This document shows, piece after piece, positions 43,533 to 53,351 of a DNA stretch of 64,000 bases. The notes under the pieces were generated by a model, which saw only the letters and a list, made by a program, of their open reading frames with translations, was not told the origin of the DNA and did no database searches. Positions within the stretch are counted from its first letter, which is position 1. Each line of letters opens with the position of its first letter. Position numbers and translations under genes: made by a program. Origin of the DNA: Pseudomonadota bacterium (lineage in GTDB: Bacteria > Desulfobacterota > Binatia > Binatales > Binataceae); assembly GCA_021325025.1 (NCBI GenBank), contig JAJPHZ010000016.1:62001-126000 (forward strand). The letters are read 5' to 3'.

Positions 43533-45635
43533 CTACTTGGTGGGGACGCCGGAGGCTTCCGCGACCAGCTCACACAGGTCACGCACTTCCATGGTCTCCT
43601 CCAGCGACTTGGCCTTCATCGCGTCGGTCATCATGGTCATGCAAAACGGGCATCCGGTGGCGACCGTTTGGGGCTTGGCGGCGGTCAGTTGGTCGAAGCG
43701 CTCGGCGTTGATGCGCCGATGGCCCACTTCTTCCTTCCACATGCATCCGCCGCCCGCACCGCAGCAATAGGTGCGATTCTTCGACCGGCCGACATCGGTG
43801 ACCTCGGCGCCCGGAATCGCGTCCAGCGCGCGCCGCGCGCTGTTCCATTTGCGGTCGTGCCGCGCCATGAAGCAGGGGTCGTGGTAGGTGACGCGCCGGT
43901 TGAGCGCCTTGTGCGGCCGCAGCCGTCCGGCCTTAATCAACTCGTCGATAAATTCCGCCTCGTGGACGACCTCGTAGCCGACCTCGCCGAAGTCCGGATA
44001 TTCCTTCTTGAGGTTGTGGTAGCAATGCGGGCACTGGGTGACGATGCGTCTGGGCTTGTAGCGGTTGATGGTCTCCAGGTTCTGCGCCGCCATCGTCGCG
44101 TACAGGTATTCGTTGCCCAGCCGGCGCGCCGGGTCGCCCGTGCACATCTCCTCCTTGCCCAGGATCGCGAAACGCACCCCCGCCTGCTTCATCAGGCCAG
44201 CAAACGCGCGGCTGACGCGCTGATTGCGCTCGTCGTAGGCGCCGGCGCATCCGACCCAGTACATCACGTCGATGTCGGCGGGGTCCTCCAACTCGGCCAT
44301 TTGCGGGATGTCGAGCCCCTGCGCCCATTCGTCGCGTTTCTCCTGCGCGATGCCCCACGGATTGCCCTGCACCTCGATACCCTTGAAGGCCGCGGTCGCC
44401 TCCTGCGGGAAGCGGCTTTCCATCAGCACCAGATGGCGCCGCATGTCGTCGATGCGCTGGATGTGCTCGATGCCGACCGGGCATCCCTCCTCGCACCATC
44501 CGCAATTCGTGCAGTCCCACACCGCCTGCTCGGTGGCGACCTCGGTGATCATGTCGCGGCCTTCCCACACCCGTGCCTCGGCTGCCTCCTTGCCGTTGGC
44601 GCGCGCGGCCAACAGGAACGGCGCCTTAGCCAGCAGATGCTCGCGCTGCACGATGACCAGATTCTTGGGGTTGAGTGCCTTGTCGGTAGTGGCGGTGGGG
44701 CAGTTGATCGTGCAACGCCCGCATTCAAGGCAGGTGGACATGTCGAGCAGCTGCTTCCAGGTGTATTGCTCGACCTGCGAGACGCCGAAGGTCTCGGCGG
44801 TCTCGAAGTCCTTGATCGGTCTGAGGCGGCCGCGCGGGCCCAGATTGCGGAAGAAGAGGTTGATCGGACCGAACAGGAAGTGACGCAGCTTGGAAAATGG
44901 AAAGGCGAACAGCAGGCCGTACACCAGCAACACGTGCACCAGCCAGAGCCATCGATGGAACGTCGGGCCGGCCCCCAGCGCGCCCTCGATCTGGCCTAAC
45001 CGGCGCCCGACGTAAGCCCATTCGGTGAAGCTGGGATGGGTGGCGTTGATGCGTGCCCCCTCCAGCATCAGGCCGGTTATCCCGACCAGCACCAGCATCA
45101 GCAGCGGATACCAGTAGCCCAGGTAGTTCTCCAGGTTGTCGAGCATCTTGTCGGCCGGCGGCGCAGCGAGCTCCCGGGGCCGGCGCACAAAACGCCGCGC
45201 GGCGGCGGCGCATACGCCGCCGATCAGCATCAGGAAGAACGTATCCATGAAGGCTTTGAAGAACAGGTAGAACTCGCCGTAGTAGAAGTAGAGGCGAAAA
45301 CCGAACAGCGCGGCCAACTCGCGGATGTCGCTGTTGATCAGCACGATGGTGGTGCCGATCGTCAACCCGATGAAGGCGGTGTAAAAGCAGTAGTGCATCC
45401 AGTCCCAGTTCTCGCGCACCACGAAGCCCTGGCCGACCGCGTCGCGCAGCGCCAGCCAGGCGCGGCGCGCCAGCTGGTCGAAGCGGTCCTCGCTGGTGCC
45501 CAAGGAGATCCGTCGGTACCAGTACGTCCCGGCGTAAATAAAGGCGGCGAACAGCAACGCCAGCAGGGCGTACATGATAACGATGAAGGCAAGCGGTACG
45601 TTCCAAAGGATCTGGCGGGTGACCTGCTCGTTCAT
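43533..45635 (-). CDS. EtfD-like membrane Fe-S oxidoreductase for ETF
   Basis: 700 aa. Five or six N-terminal membrane helices (AFIVIMYALLALLFAAFIY, FYTAFIGLTIGTTIVLI, ALGAGPTFHRWLWLVHVLLVYGLLF and others) form a NarI/haem-type anchor, followed by two 4Fe-4S clusters (CLECGRCTINCPT and CTNCGWCEEGCPVG), then two heterodisulfide-reductase-type CCG domains (VGCAGAYDERN and CCGAGGGCMWKEE). Such proteins (EtfD, FadF) pass electrons from ETF to menaquinone or quinone in place of ETF:ubiquinone oxidoreductase. Position, directly after etfB and etfA, supports this. It is the last gene of the operon with a 188-bp gap before it. Confidence 0.9.
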   Translation of the reverse strand: MNEQVTRQILWNVPLAFIVIMYALLALLFAAFIYAGTYWYRRISLGTSEDRFDQLARRAWLALRDAVGQGFVVRENWDWMHYCFYTAFIGLTIGTTIVLINSDIRELAALFGFRLYFYYGEFYLFFKAFMDTFFLMLIGGVCAAAARRFVRRPRELAAPPADKMLDNLENYLGYWYPLLMLVLVGITGLMLEGARINATHPSFTEWAYVGRRLGQIEGALGAGPTFHRWLWLVHVLLVYGLLFAFPFSKLRHFLFGPINLFFRNLGPRGRLRPIKDFETAETFGVSQVEQYTWKQLLDMSTCLECGRCTINCPTATTDKALNPKNLVIVQREHLLAKAPFLLAARANGKEAAEARVWEGRDMITEVATEQAVWDCTNCGWCEEGCPVGIEHIQRIDDMRRHLVLMESRFPQEATAAFKGIEVQGNPWGIAQEKRDEWAQGLDIPQMAELEDPADIDVMYWVGCAGAYDERNQRVSRAFAGLMKQAGVRFAILGKEEMCTGDPARRLGNEYLYATMAAQNLETINRYKPRRIVTQCPHCYHNLKKEYPDFGEVGYEVVHEAEFIDELIKAGRLRPHKALNRRVTYHDPCFMARHDRKWNSARRALDAIPGAEVTDVGRSKNRTYCCGAGGGCMWKEEVGHRRINAERFDQLTAAKPQTVATGCPFCMTMMTDAMKAKSLEETMEVRDLCELVAEASGVPTK

Positions 45636-45823
45636 TTGGTTCTCTTGCTTGCGCCATTTGCACGCGGCGCGCAGTTTGCGGCGTTGCCCGCGGCAACGCT
45701 TGCAGTGAATCTGAGCACTTAAATCAGATCATCGGCGGGGACTTCAATCGCGGCGGCTGCGGCGGCCGAAGGTTGCGGTGGCCGCGATCGACGCGGCAAT
45801 CGGGTTGCTTTCAGCGCACGCGC

Positions 45824-46798
45824 TCAGGCCTGTTTCAGCTTGCGGACTTCTTCGGCCATTTCGGGGACGGCTTTGAACAGGTCGGCGACCAGGCCGTAGT
45901 CGGCGACGCTGAAGATCGGCGCCTCCTCGTCCTTGTTGATCGCCACGATGACCTTGGAGTCCTTCATCCCCGCCAGATGCTGAATCGCGCCGGAAATACC
46001 GACCGCGATGTACAGATCGGGTGCGACCACCTTGCCGGTCTGGCCGACCTGCAGATCGTTGGGCACGAAGCCCGCGTCCACCGCGGCGCGGCTGGCGCCC
46101 ATCGCAGCGCCTACCACGTCGACCAGCGGTTCGAGCACGGTCTTGAAGTTCTCGCCCGACTTAAGCCCGCGTCCGCCGGAAATTACGATCTTGGCCTCGG
46201 TGAGTTGCGGGCGGTCGCTCTTGATTTCGTTGAAGGTCACGAACTCCATCTTGAGCGACGCCTGATCGATCGCGGCGGCGACCTTTTCGACCGGCGACGG
46301 ATTGGGGCTTTCCGCCGCCGCGTCGAACGCCGTCGAGCGCACCGTGATGACCTTGACCGGGCCGTCCATCTCGACCAGCGCCATCCCGTTGCCGGCGTAC
46401 ATGGGCCGGATGACGGTACCGTCGTCGTTGATGGTGATGATGTCGGAGGCCATCGGGGCGTCCAGCCGCGCGGCCAGCCGCGGCATCAGGTCCTTGCCGC
46501 GCGCGGTCGCGGTCGCCATCACGTATTCCGCGCCGAGGCTCTTGACCAGGTTGGCCAGCGCCTGGGCGTGCGCGTCGGCCAGGTAGTTCTTGAGCGCCGG
46601 ATGCTCCAGCGCGATTACCTTGGCGGCGCCGTATTTGGCCGCGGTCTGCGCCAGCGCCTCGACCTTTTCTCCCAACACGGCCACGACGCATTGCACGCCG
46701 CGCTTGCGCGCCATCTCAAGACCGGCGTTGATCGCGACCAGCGTCGATTTGGGGAAATGCTCGTGTTGATATTCAGCAAAAACTAAAACGTCACCCAT
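45824..46798 (-). CDS. etfA: electron transfer flavoprotein alpha subunit
   Basis: 324 aa. The N-terminal [20 protein letters not shown] is the usual beginning; the FAD domain at the C-terminus has [20 protein letters not shown], then [47 protein letters not shown] and ADYGLVADL, which hold the FAD. The beta partner lies 54 bp upstream in the operon. EtfA/EtfB accept electrons from acyl-CoA dehydrogenases; one such gene is a few kb away. Confidence 0.96.
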   Translation of the reverse strand: MGDVLVFAEYQHEHFPKSTLVAINAGLEMARKRGVQCVVAVLGEKVEALAQTAAKYGAAKVIALEHPALKNYLADAHAQALANLVKSLGAEYVMATATARGKDLMPRLAARLDAPMASDIITINDDGTVIRPMYAGNGMALVEMDGPVKVITVRSTAFDAAAESPNPSPVEKVAAAIDQASLKMEFVTFNEIKSDRPQLTEAKIVISGGRGLKSGENFKTVLEPLVDVVGAAMGASRAAVDAGFVPNDLQVGQTGKVVAPDLYIAVGISGAIQHLAGMKDSKVIVAINKDEEAPIFSVADYGLVADLFKAVPEMAEEVRKLKQA

Positions 46799-46852
46799 GG
46801 CGTGTCTTCCCGGATAATGCGGCGGCGCGCGAGGCGCGGCGGCCGCATCTTA

Positions 46853-47602
46853 TCAGATAAGCTTGGCCTCCTCGTGCAGGAGCTTGACCAGTTCCTGGAC
46901 CGATTCCACCTTGCGGCCGGCCTGGCGCTTGGGCGGCGCCTTGAGTTCCTTGACCTTCAGCTTCGGCGTCAGATCCACGCCCAGGCTGTCGATGGGAATT
47001 TCCTTAAGCTCTTTCTTGCGCGCTTTCATGATGCCGGGCAGCGACGCGTAGCGGGGCTCATTAAGCCGCAAATCGGTGGTGATTACCGCGGGCAGCGCAA
47101 ACGCGACCGTCTCCAGACCGCCGTCCACTTCCCGCACCACGGTGCACTTGTCGCCATCGATATCGATCTTGGAGGCAAAGGTCGCCTGCGGCCAGCCCAG
47201 GAGTTCGGCGAGCATCTGGCCCACCTGGTTGGAGTCGTCGTCGATCGCCTGCTTGCCCAGGATCACCATCTTGGGCTGTTCTTCGGCGACGATTTTGGCG
47301 ATTACCCGCGCGATCGCCAGCGTGTCCAGCGGCTTGTCGTTGAGCACCAGCTTGGCGCGATCAGCGCCCATCGCCAACCCGGTGCGCAACTGCTCCTGCC
47401 AGTTGCTCTGGCCGATGGTCAGCAGCACCACCTCTCCGGTCTTCAGCCGCTCCTTGATGCGCAGGGCTTCCTCGATGGCGATCTCGTCGAAGGGGTTAAT
47501 CACCCACTTGACGTTGTCGGTGGCGATTCCCGAGCCGTCGGGCAGGATCCTGATGGTGGTGGCAGGATCGGGAACGCGCTTCAGCGGAACCAGAATTTTC
47601 AC
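46853..47602 (-). CDS. etfB: electron transfer flavoprotein beta subunit
   Basis: 249 aa. Starts at a GTG giving KILVPLKRVPDPATTI after GGAG eight bases upstream; an earlier in-frame start is not supported. AMP- and FAD-linked residues are in NPFDEIAIEEALRIKE, MGADRAKLVLNDKPLDTLAI and LGKQAIDDDSNQVGQMLAELLG. The C-terminal LLHEEAKLI is the standard end. It heads the operon etfB-etfA-etfD, whose stop-to-start gaps are 54 and 188 bp. Confidence 0.96.
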   Translation of the reverse strand: MKILVPLKRVPDPATTIRILPDGSGIATDNVKWVINPFDEIAIEEALRIKERLKTGEVVLLTIGQSNWQEQLRTGLAMGADRAKLVLNDKPLDTLAIARVIAKIVAEEQPKMVILGKQAIDDDSNQVGQMLAELLGWPQATFASKIDIDGDKCTVVREVDGGLETVAFALPAVITTDLRLNEPRYASLPGIMKARKKELKEIPIDSLGVDLTPKLKVKELKAPPKRQAGRKVESVQELVKLLHEEAKLI

Positions 47603-47758
47603 CAAAATGCTCCTTGGATTAGCCGCTATGCGAGGCACAGCGCCTGGCGCCTTTGCCCAGCCCCAACAAAGCCGCCGGGCAGGCGGATGGGAAACTAACA
47701 ACCGTGGGAGATTCAGTCAAATCAGGCCCGGCGGCGTCCGGGCCCTGAGCGGGGCGCC

Positions 47759-48541
47759 TTATTCATTGTAACCCAGGCGACGCGAAAGCTCCTGTCCAGC
47801 TTCCAGGATGAGCGGCGCGATTTCGTTGGCGACGCGCTCGGCGGGAATCCGGTAGGCCGGCCCCGCCACCGCCAGCGAGCCGACCACGGTGCGGGTGTAA
47901 TCGCGAATCGGTACCGCGATCGAGCTGACCTCCTCGATGTATTCGCCGTAGTCGACCGCGTAGCCGTCGCGTGCTACCGCCGCAAGCTGCTCGAGCAGTT
48001 TGGCGCGGTCAACGATCGTCCGGCTAGTATGGGCGGGCATCTGCTCCGGGAGCGCGGATTTCAACTCCTCGTCGGCTTCGAAAGCCAGATAAACCTTCCC
48101 CGAAGCCGTGCAGTGTAGGGGCAGCGAATCGCCAATCGGCGGGGTGATCTTGACGACCCGGGCTTCGGGCTCCGCCGCTTCCAGCGGCACCACGCTGTCG
48201 CGCCGCACGATGCCGACGAAGGCGCTTTCGCGGCATTTGCGCGCCAGTTCGGACAGAATCGGTCGCGCCTGGCGCACCAGGCCCATATGGTTGATGTAGC
48301 TGCGGCCCAGGTTGAGGCAACGGATGCCGAGCCGGTAGTTTTCCGTAGCACGGTTCTGTTCGATGTAACCGCGCGCTTCCAAGGTCGCCAGCAGCCGGAA
48401 AACGTTGTTTTTGTGCAGCTTCAGCCGCTTGGATAATTCCGTGACGCCCAGTTCGTCCACATCCCGGGAGAATTGCTCCAACACGTCGAGCGAATGCGCC
48501 ACCGACTGAATGACGTAATTGGTTTTATCGCGGCGAACCAT
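47759..48541 (-). CDS. IclR family transcriptional regulator
   Basis: 260 aa. The N-terminal winged helix reads YVIQSVAHSLDVLEQFSRD, then LGVTELSKRLKLHKNNVFRLLATLEARGYIEQ. The C-terminal effector domain has the family's LHCTASGKVYLAFE and GYAVDYGEYIEEVSSIAVPI. It is upstream of the etfB gene on the same strand with about a 156 bp gap, so it may regulate the ETF operon or the VOC/AKR genes that run the other way. Typical IclR ligands are small acids; none can be named here. Confidence 0.93.
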   Translation of the reverse strand: MVRRDKTNYVIQSVAHSLDVLEQFSRDVDELGVTELSKRLKLHKNNVFRLLATLEARGYIEQNRATENYRLGIRCLNLGRSYINHMGLVRQARPILSELARKCRESAFVGIVRRDSVVPLEAAEPEARVVKITPPIGDSLPLHCTASGKVYLAFEADEELKSALPEQMPAHTSRTIVDRAKLLEQLAAVARDGYAVDYGEYIEEVSSIAVPIRDYTRTVVGSLAVAGPAYRIPAERVANEIAPLILEAGQELSRRLGYNE

Positions 48542-48762
48542 TGCGCTGTTCTTTACCTCTGGCCGGTAGCGGTTTGCGGGTCCCCTCGCTCCATTTTGGG
48601 ATGCCGTTTTAATTTAGTGCCAGCCAAATGTCCGTGTCAACGCGGCGTTTTCATTGCCGAAACCGCCCCTTGATGCCTGCCCAGCCGGCGCTTGGTGTAG
48701 ACTGGGACCATCGAGTTTACGATTCTGCAAAGGGAGCCCTTGCGGAATTTCAGGAGAGCCAG

Positions 48763-49146
48763 GTGTTAAAGACCCAAGGTATACGCCACGTCGCGCTGCG
48801 CGTCGCTGATGTGGAGCGATCCCGGAAGTTTTATGCCGAAGTCTTCGGCATGCGAACGGTATGGCAGCCTGACCCGGACAATGTTTACCTGAGTTCCGGC
48901 TCGGATAATCTGGCCCTGCATCGGGAGCCGCAAGCGGGGGCCGTCGCCGGCGTGCTCGACCATATCGGCTTCTTCGTGGCCGAGTTGAGCGAACTCGAAG
49001 AGAATTTTGCGTGGGCCAGCCGCCACGGGCTGGACATCGTCAAGCCGCTGCGCCAGCATCGCGACGGCACCTATTCCTTTTACATCAGGGATCCTGATGG
49101 AGTTGTGGTCCAGTTGATCCACGACCCCGCCGCGCGCGCCGCCTGA
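48763..49146 (+). CDS. VOC family protein (glyoxalase/dioxygenase fold)
   Basis: 127 aa with one VOC repeat pair: HVALRVADVERSRKFYAEVFGM, LDHIGFFVAELSELEENFAW, TYSFYIRDPDGVVVQLIHD. The first His and a Glu/Gln near the end are candidate metal ligands. A GTG start with GGAG six bases upstream is chosen because the longer frame before it begins in non-family sequence. It stands 47 bp before the aldo/keto reductase on the same strand. A single-domain VOC protein of this size can be a lyase, a dioxygenase or an isomerase. Confidence 0.85.
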   Translation: MLKTQGIRHVALRVADVERSRKFYAEVFGMRTVWQPDPDNVYLSSGSDNLALHREPQAGAVAGVLDHIGFFVAELSELEENFAWASRHGLDIVKPLRQHRDGTYSFYIRDPDGVVVQLIHDPAARAA

Positions 49147-49193
49147 AATCTCAACCGTGTCTCAACTGCCGCGCAAGCGGCGAGGAATGAGTA

Positions 49194-50303
49194 ATGATAA
49201 AAGGCAAAGCGACTCCTGCAGCCACGGCTTCCTACGCGGGCAGATTCATGGGCTTGCCCGGCAATTTCCGCAAGATGGGCGAACTGGCCGCCTCCTCGCT
49301 GGGGATGGGAACTTATCTGGGCGAGATGGACCGCGAGACGGACGAGATGTACCGCAAGGCGGCCAAGCTTGCCATTGGCGGCGGCGTCAACGTGATCGAC
49401 AGCGCCGTCAATTACCGGTTCCAGCGCAGCGAACGGTCGATTGGCGCCGCGATCAAGGAACTGATCGACGCCGGCAGCGTCAAACGCGAGGAGCTGATCG
49501 TCGCCAGCAAGGGCGGTTACATCACCTTCGACGGCGAGATGCCGGCCAATCCGCGCGAGTATTTCGAGCGCGCCTTTGTGCAGACCGGACTGATCGGGCC
49601 CGGCGACCTGGTTGACAACTCCCATTGCATGACGCCACGCTACTTGGCCGCGATGCTCGAGCAGAGCCGCGCCAACCTCGCTCTGGAAACCATCGACGTT
49701 TACTTCCTGCACAACCCCGAAAGTCAGGCGGCAGCGGTGGGGCGCACGGAGTTCATGCGCCGGATGGGGCTGGCCTTCGAGCTGCTCGAAGGCAAGGTGC
49801 GCGAGGGCGCGATCGGCGTGTACGGCACCGCCACCTGGAACGGCTATCGGGTGCGGCCCAACAGCACCGACTACCTCTCATTGCAGGAGCTGGTCGACCT
49901 GGCGGCGTCGATCGCCGGTCCCAACCATCATTTCAAGGTGATCCAGCTGCCGTATAGCCTGGCGATGCCCGAGGCGTTCACATTGCAGAACCAGTCCGTC
50001 AGGGGCGAACAGCAGATGCTGTCGGTGCTCGAAGCGGCGCGCGCATTGAGGGTCGCGGTATGGGCCAGCGCCTCGCTATTGCAAGGCCGGCTGACGGCGC
50101 GGCTGCCCACGGTCGTGGCCGACGCGATGGAGGGGCTGCGCACCGACGCGCAGCGCTCGATCCAGTTCGTGCGCTCCACGCCCGGCGTCAACGTGGCATT
50201 GGTGGGGATGAAGAGCGCTGCTCACGTCGCGGAAAATCTGGAGACGCTCAAGCGCCCGCCCGCCCCGTTCGAATCGTTCATGAAACTGTTCACCAAGGCG
50301 TAG
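49194..50303 (+). CDS. aldo/keto reductase
   Basis: 369 aa. Catalytic Asp and Tyr in NVIDSAVNYRFQRSERSIG, Lys in VASKGGYITF and His in DNSHCMTPRY form the AKR tetrad; QLPYSLAMPEAF and the C-terminal STPGVNVALVGMKSAAHVAENL belong to the NADPH part. The ATG has GAGGA seven bases upstream. Longer than the usual 320 aa because of an extra segment after the Lys (GEMPANPREYFERAFVQTG). Substrate unknown; it follows the VOC protein. Confidence 0.9.
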   Translation: MIKGKATPAATASYAGRFMGLPGNFRKMGELAASSLGMGTYLGEMDRETDEMYRKAAKLAIGGGVNVIDSAVNYRFQRSERSIGAAIKELIDAGSVKREELIVASKGGYITFDGEMPANPREYFERAFVQTGLIGPGDLVDNSHCMTPRYLAAMLEQSRANLALETIDVYFLHNPESQAAAVGRTEFMRRMGLAFELLEGKVREGAIGVYGTATWNGYRVRPNSTDYLSLQELVDLAASIAGPNHHFKVIQLPYSLAMPEAFTLQNQSVRGEQQMLSVLEAARALRVAVWASASLLQGRLTARLPTVVADAMEGLRTDAQRSIQFVRSTPGVNVALVGMKSAAHVAENLETLKRPPAPFESFMKLFTKA

Positions 50304-50401
50304 GCCGCGCCCTCGCAACCACGGTCAAAGACCGAGTTGCCGGATTGAAATGTATCTGGTGCAGGGCGGTTTACGAACCGCGCCGGCGGGCGCCGCCGAA
50401 G

Positions 50402-51490
50402 CTACAGCACTTCGTCCGCGATCTGTTGCAGCGCGGCCGACGTGTCACCCAGCAGCAGTTCGTTGCTCTTGATACGCTTGAAGTACAGGTGCAGGTCGTA
50501 CTCCCAGGTAAATCCGATTCCGCCATGGACGTGGATCGCCTGGGTGCCGACGAACGCGCCCGGCGCCGACGCGGCCGCCTTGGCCATCGCGACCGCTACC
50601 TTGCGCTCGGGCACATTGCTGTCGATGGCCCAGGCGGCATAGTAAACCGCCGAGCGCAGGCGGTCCACCGCTGCGCCCATCTCCGCGATTCTGACCTTGA
50701 CCGCCTGATTGGAGCCGACCGGCTTGCCGAACTGGATGCGTTGTTTGACGTATTCCACCGACAGCTCGATCATCTTCTCGGCCACACCCAGGCTCTCGGC
50801 GGCCAGCGCCGCGCGCCATTCGTCGAGCAGCGTCTGGATCGGCGCCGCCGCGTCCGCGCTGCCGAACACCGACGCGCCCGCCGGTACATCGACGCCGCCC
50901 AGCGTCATCTCATATTGACGGACCGTGCGGTCCATCACGTCGAGGTCCAGCCATTGGATGCCACCGGCGGCGGTCGGCACCGCGAACAGACCGCGTTTGC
51001 CATCGGGCATCGCCGCTTCGATCAGGACAGTGCCGGCCAGTGGGCCGTGGGGAACGAATTCCAGCTTGCCCTCAAGGCGCCAGTTGCCGCCCGCCGGCTG
51101 AGCCTCGATGCCCTCGCCGAGGGCCAGCGTGAAACTGCTGGTGCCGCTGACAATCTGCTTGAGCAATTCGCTGCGCGCAGCGCTTGACGGCGCGCCGGCG
51201 ATTACACGGCCGGCCAGCATCGTGGTGGTCAGCGGCACCGGCGCAACGGCGCGGCCCGCCTCTTCGAGCACCACAATGAAATCCTCGAAGCGCAGCCCCG
51301 AGCCGCCCTCCGCCTCCGGCACCATCAAGCCCGTCCAGCCGCCCTCGCTCAGCGCTTTCCACAGTTCCGGATCGCGTCCGTCGCCGTCGTAAGCGACCTT
51401 GCGCACGCGGCGGATATCGCAGGCGCCGTCGAACAGGGTGCGCAGCGCATTGCGCATCTCTTGCTGGTTTTCGTTCAGATCAAAATCCAT
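50402..51490 (-). CDS. acyl-CoA dehydrogenase family protein
   Basis: 362 aa, the usual length for an ACAD. N-terminal helix domain DFDLNENQQEMRNALRTLFD, beta domain from MVPEAEGGSGLRFEDFIVVLEE onward and C-terminal helical domain with QRIQFGKPVGSNQAVKVRIAEMG and HVHGGIGFTWEYDLHLYFKR, which carries the flavin-adjacent motif. Whether the catalytic Glu is present cannot be settled: the expected position appears substituted, so it may belong to a non-canonical, possibly steroid-degrading-type subgroup. Electrons would go to the ETF encoded upstream. Confidence 0.88.
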   Translation of the reverse strand: MDFDLNENQQEMRNALRTLFDGACDIRRVRKVAYDGDGRDPELWKALSEGGWTGLMVPEAEGGSGLRFEDFIVVLEEAGRAVAPVPLTTTMLAGRVIAGAPSSAARSELLKQIVSGTSSFTLALGEGIEAQPAGGNWRLEGKLEFVPHGPLAGTVLIEAAMPDGKRGLFAVPTAAGGIQWLDLDVMDRTVRQYEMTLGGVDVPAGASVFGSADAAAPIQTLLDEWRAALAAESLGVAEKMIELSVEYVKQRIQFGKPVGSNQAVKVRIAEMGAAVDRLRSAVYYAAWAIDSNVPERKVAVAMAKAAASAPGAFVGTQAIHVHGGIGFTWEYDLHLYFKRIKSNELLLGDTSAALQQIADEVL

Positions 51491-51606
51491 AGATTCACCT
51501 GCCGGGGCGGGTCGAAACCATCAGGGAAGGTAAGACAACAGGATTTGTGAAGCAACAGTTGTTCAACAGCGCGCGAGCATGCCGATGTCAAGGTTTGCTT
51601 CGCGCG

Positions 51607-52194
51607 TCAGCGCAGATGGCGCCGGGCGAAGGCGAGCCGTTGCGCGGCGGTTAGGATTTCCATCGCGGCGTATGCGTAGCAGAGCCAGATCCCCGCCCCG
51701 CCCGCGTAAATCAACAGCGTGAAAAATACCAAGGCTTCGGTCCGTTCCAGCAGTCCGGGCGGATAGCCGATGAGCTTTTCCTCCCCGCCCATCGCGGATC
51801 CGACCGCTAAAAATACGGTGATGTTGACGTACCAGCTTGCCAGCACGGTGAGCGCTGCGAAGTCCAGTGTGGGGCGGCGCCACACGACGCCCAGCAACGC
51901 TGCCGCTTCGACGGCTCGATCCGACGCCAAATCCAGCACCCCGCCCAGTGCGGTCGGCCGCTCGAAGTTGCGCGCAATCGCACCGTCCAGTGCGTCCAGC
52001 GCGGCGCTGGCCCACAACGCGGCTATGCCCGCGCCGTCCAGGCCGCAGGCAAGCAAAAGAGCGGCCAGTACGCCGATGAGCGCCGCGCCCGCGGTCGCGC
52101 CGTTGGCTGGAATGCCGGCCTGGTGAACGATGCCGGCAGCGCGCCACTGCGCCGCGCGCAACCAGCGGCTTTTGGCCATCCAGGTGTCGAGCAT
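51607..52194 (-). CDS. CDP-alcohol phosphatidyltransferase family protein
   Basis: 195 aa membrane protein carrying the CAPT motif D-G-x2-A-R-x8-G-x3-D-x3-D as LDGAIARN ... GVLDLASDRAVE, here complete. Hydrophobic helices follow (ALIGVLAALLLACGL, ASWYVNITVFLAVG, LVFFTLLIYAGGAGIWLCYAY). Such enzymes make phospholipids by transferring a phosphatidyl or phospho-head group from a CDP-alcohol to an alcohol acceptor. Which lipid is unknown. No lipid genes adjoin it. Confidence 0.85.
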   Translation of the reverse strand: MLDTWMAKSRWLRAAQWRAAGIVHQAGIPANGATAGAALIGVLAALLLACGLDGAGIAALWASAALDALDGAIARNFERPTALGGVLDLASDRAVEAAALLGVVWRRPTLDFAALTVLASWYVNITVFLAVGSAMGGEEKLIGYPPGLLERTEALVFFTLLIYAGGAGIWLCYAYAAMEILTAAQRLAFARRHLR

Positions 52195-52393
52195 GAACAG
52201 AGCTTCGCCGCCCGGGGTAAACGGCGCAAGCCGTGCGTCAAGTCGCGGGTTTTACCAGGTGCGCAGCCGCCGGGCGCGTGCCGGGCAGTTACGTGTTTCC
52301 CCGCCGACGCGGCAGTGCCATTATGAATTCCAGGGGCGCTGGGCCAGCGACTGACAAGGTACCGGAGCGGCTTGATGCGCTTCGGAAGGCTGA

Positions 52394-53239
52394 ATGACGA
52401 AGGTATTGCGCACCATTATAATGTTGGCGCCCTTGATGGCGTTGCGGGCTGGAATTTGTGCGGCGGCACCCGCCGTCGACCTCAAAACGATGCTCGCCTC
52501 GCCGGTTGACCTCACCATCTACAGCCCAAATCGTAAATTGGTCATTGGCCATGCGCATTTTACGATCAAGGAAATTGGTAAGAAGGTGGAGATCATCGGC
52601 CAGACGCATTACGAGGTCGGCGAGAGCGACTGGGAGCGAATCGTGCTGGAGTATCAGGCCGGGAATCCGCTGCCGGTGGTTACCTCCTACCAGGCGCATT
52701 TCCTGGCCGCTGACGGCAGGCCGCAGTTGAGCGAACAGGTCGACCTGAAATCCGGCGAGGCGTCATGCCGATGGGGCGGTCAGTTCGGGGATGCCTCTTA
52801 CGACGATACCGTGGAGGTTGAGCCTGACACCTATGCCGGCGCCGCCTCCATCGTGCCCCTGGAATACGCCCTGAAGAAGGGTGAATCGACCGCGCGCTTC
52901 CACGTCTTCGACTGCACACCCAAGCCGAGCATCTTCACGGTTGACGCCAGGCTGGAGAACGGCGAGGCGCGCTGGAATTACTATCCGGGCGAGTTGGCCA
53001 AGATGGGGCTGACACCGGATTTGGGATGGCTCAACGTGCTGGCGCGCCCCTTCATCCCCAACATCTCGGTGTGGTTCGATCCCAAGGAAGGCTTTCAGTA
53101 CGTGGGCGCGTCCAAGGATCGCTTCTACCGCGGACGCCATCAGGTGCTGGTGCGCAACAACAACCCCGGTCCCCAAATCGGTAGCGCGCCGCAGCCGCCC
53201 GCCCGCGTAGCGATCGATCCGGACAAATCCAACAACTAG
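52394..53239 (+). CDS. exported protein of unknown function
   Basis: 281 aa with a signal peptide (MTKVLRTIIMLAPLMALRAGICAAAPA). The mature part is rich in beta strands and aromatic residues; it includes DLTIYSPNRKLVIGHAHFTI, VEIIGQTHYEVGESDWERIV, VVTSYQAHFLAADG and ARWNYYPGELAKMGLTPDLGWL. I do not recognise a family. The pattern of a soluble extended beta structure resembles DUF3108-type or lipocalin-like periplasmic proteins, but this is a guess. Nothing in the neighbours indicates a role. Confidence 0.7.
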   Translation: MTKVLRTIIMLAPLMALRAGICAAAPAVDLKTMLASPVDLTIYSPNRKLVIGHAHFTIKEIGKKVEIIGQTHYEVGESDWERIVLEYQAGNPLPVVTSYQAHFLAADGRPQLSEQVDLKSGEASCRWGGQFGDASYDDTVEVEPDTYAGAASIVPLEYALKKGESTARFHVFDCTPKPSIFTVDARLENGEARWNYYPGELAKMGLTPDLGWLNVLARPFIPNISVWFDPKEGFQYVGASKDRFYRGRHQVLVRNNNPGPQIGSAPQPPARVAIDPDKSNN

Positions 53240-53351
53240 CAGCGCGCAGCTTTGCGCCGCCGCAGGTCAGGGCGCCAAATACACTTCCGCCCCGGCCCCC
53301 AGCTGGCTGAAATTTCTTGCTAAGGCGCGGCCGCCGGCAGGCGGCTTGCGC

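Noticed and set aside
43524..44999. 491-codon plus-strand frame under the EtfD-like gene
   Set aside because: It is antisense to the Fe-S protein whose Cys motifs and membrane helices are clear; no features of its own.
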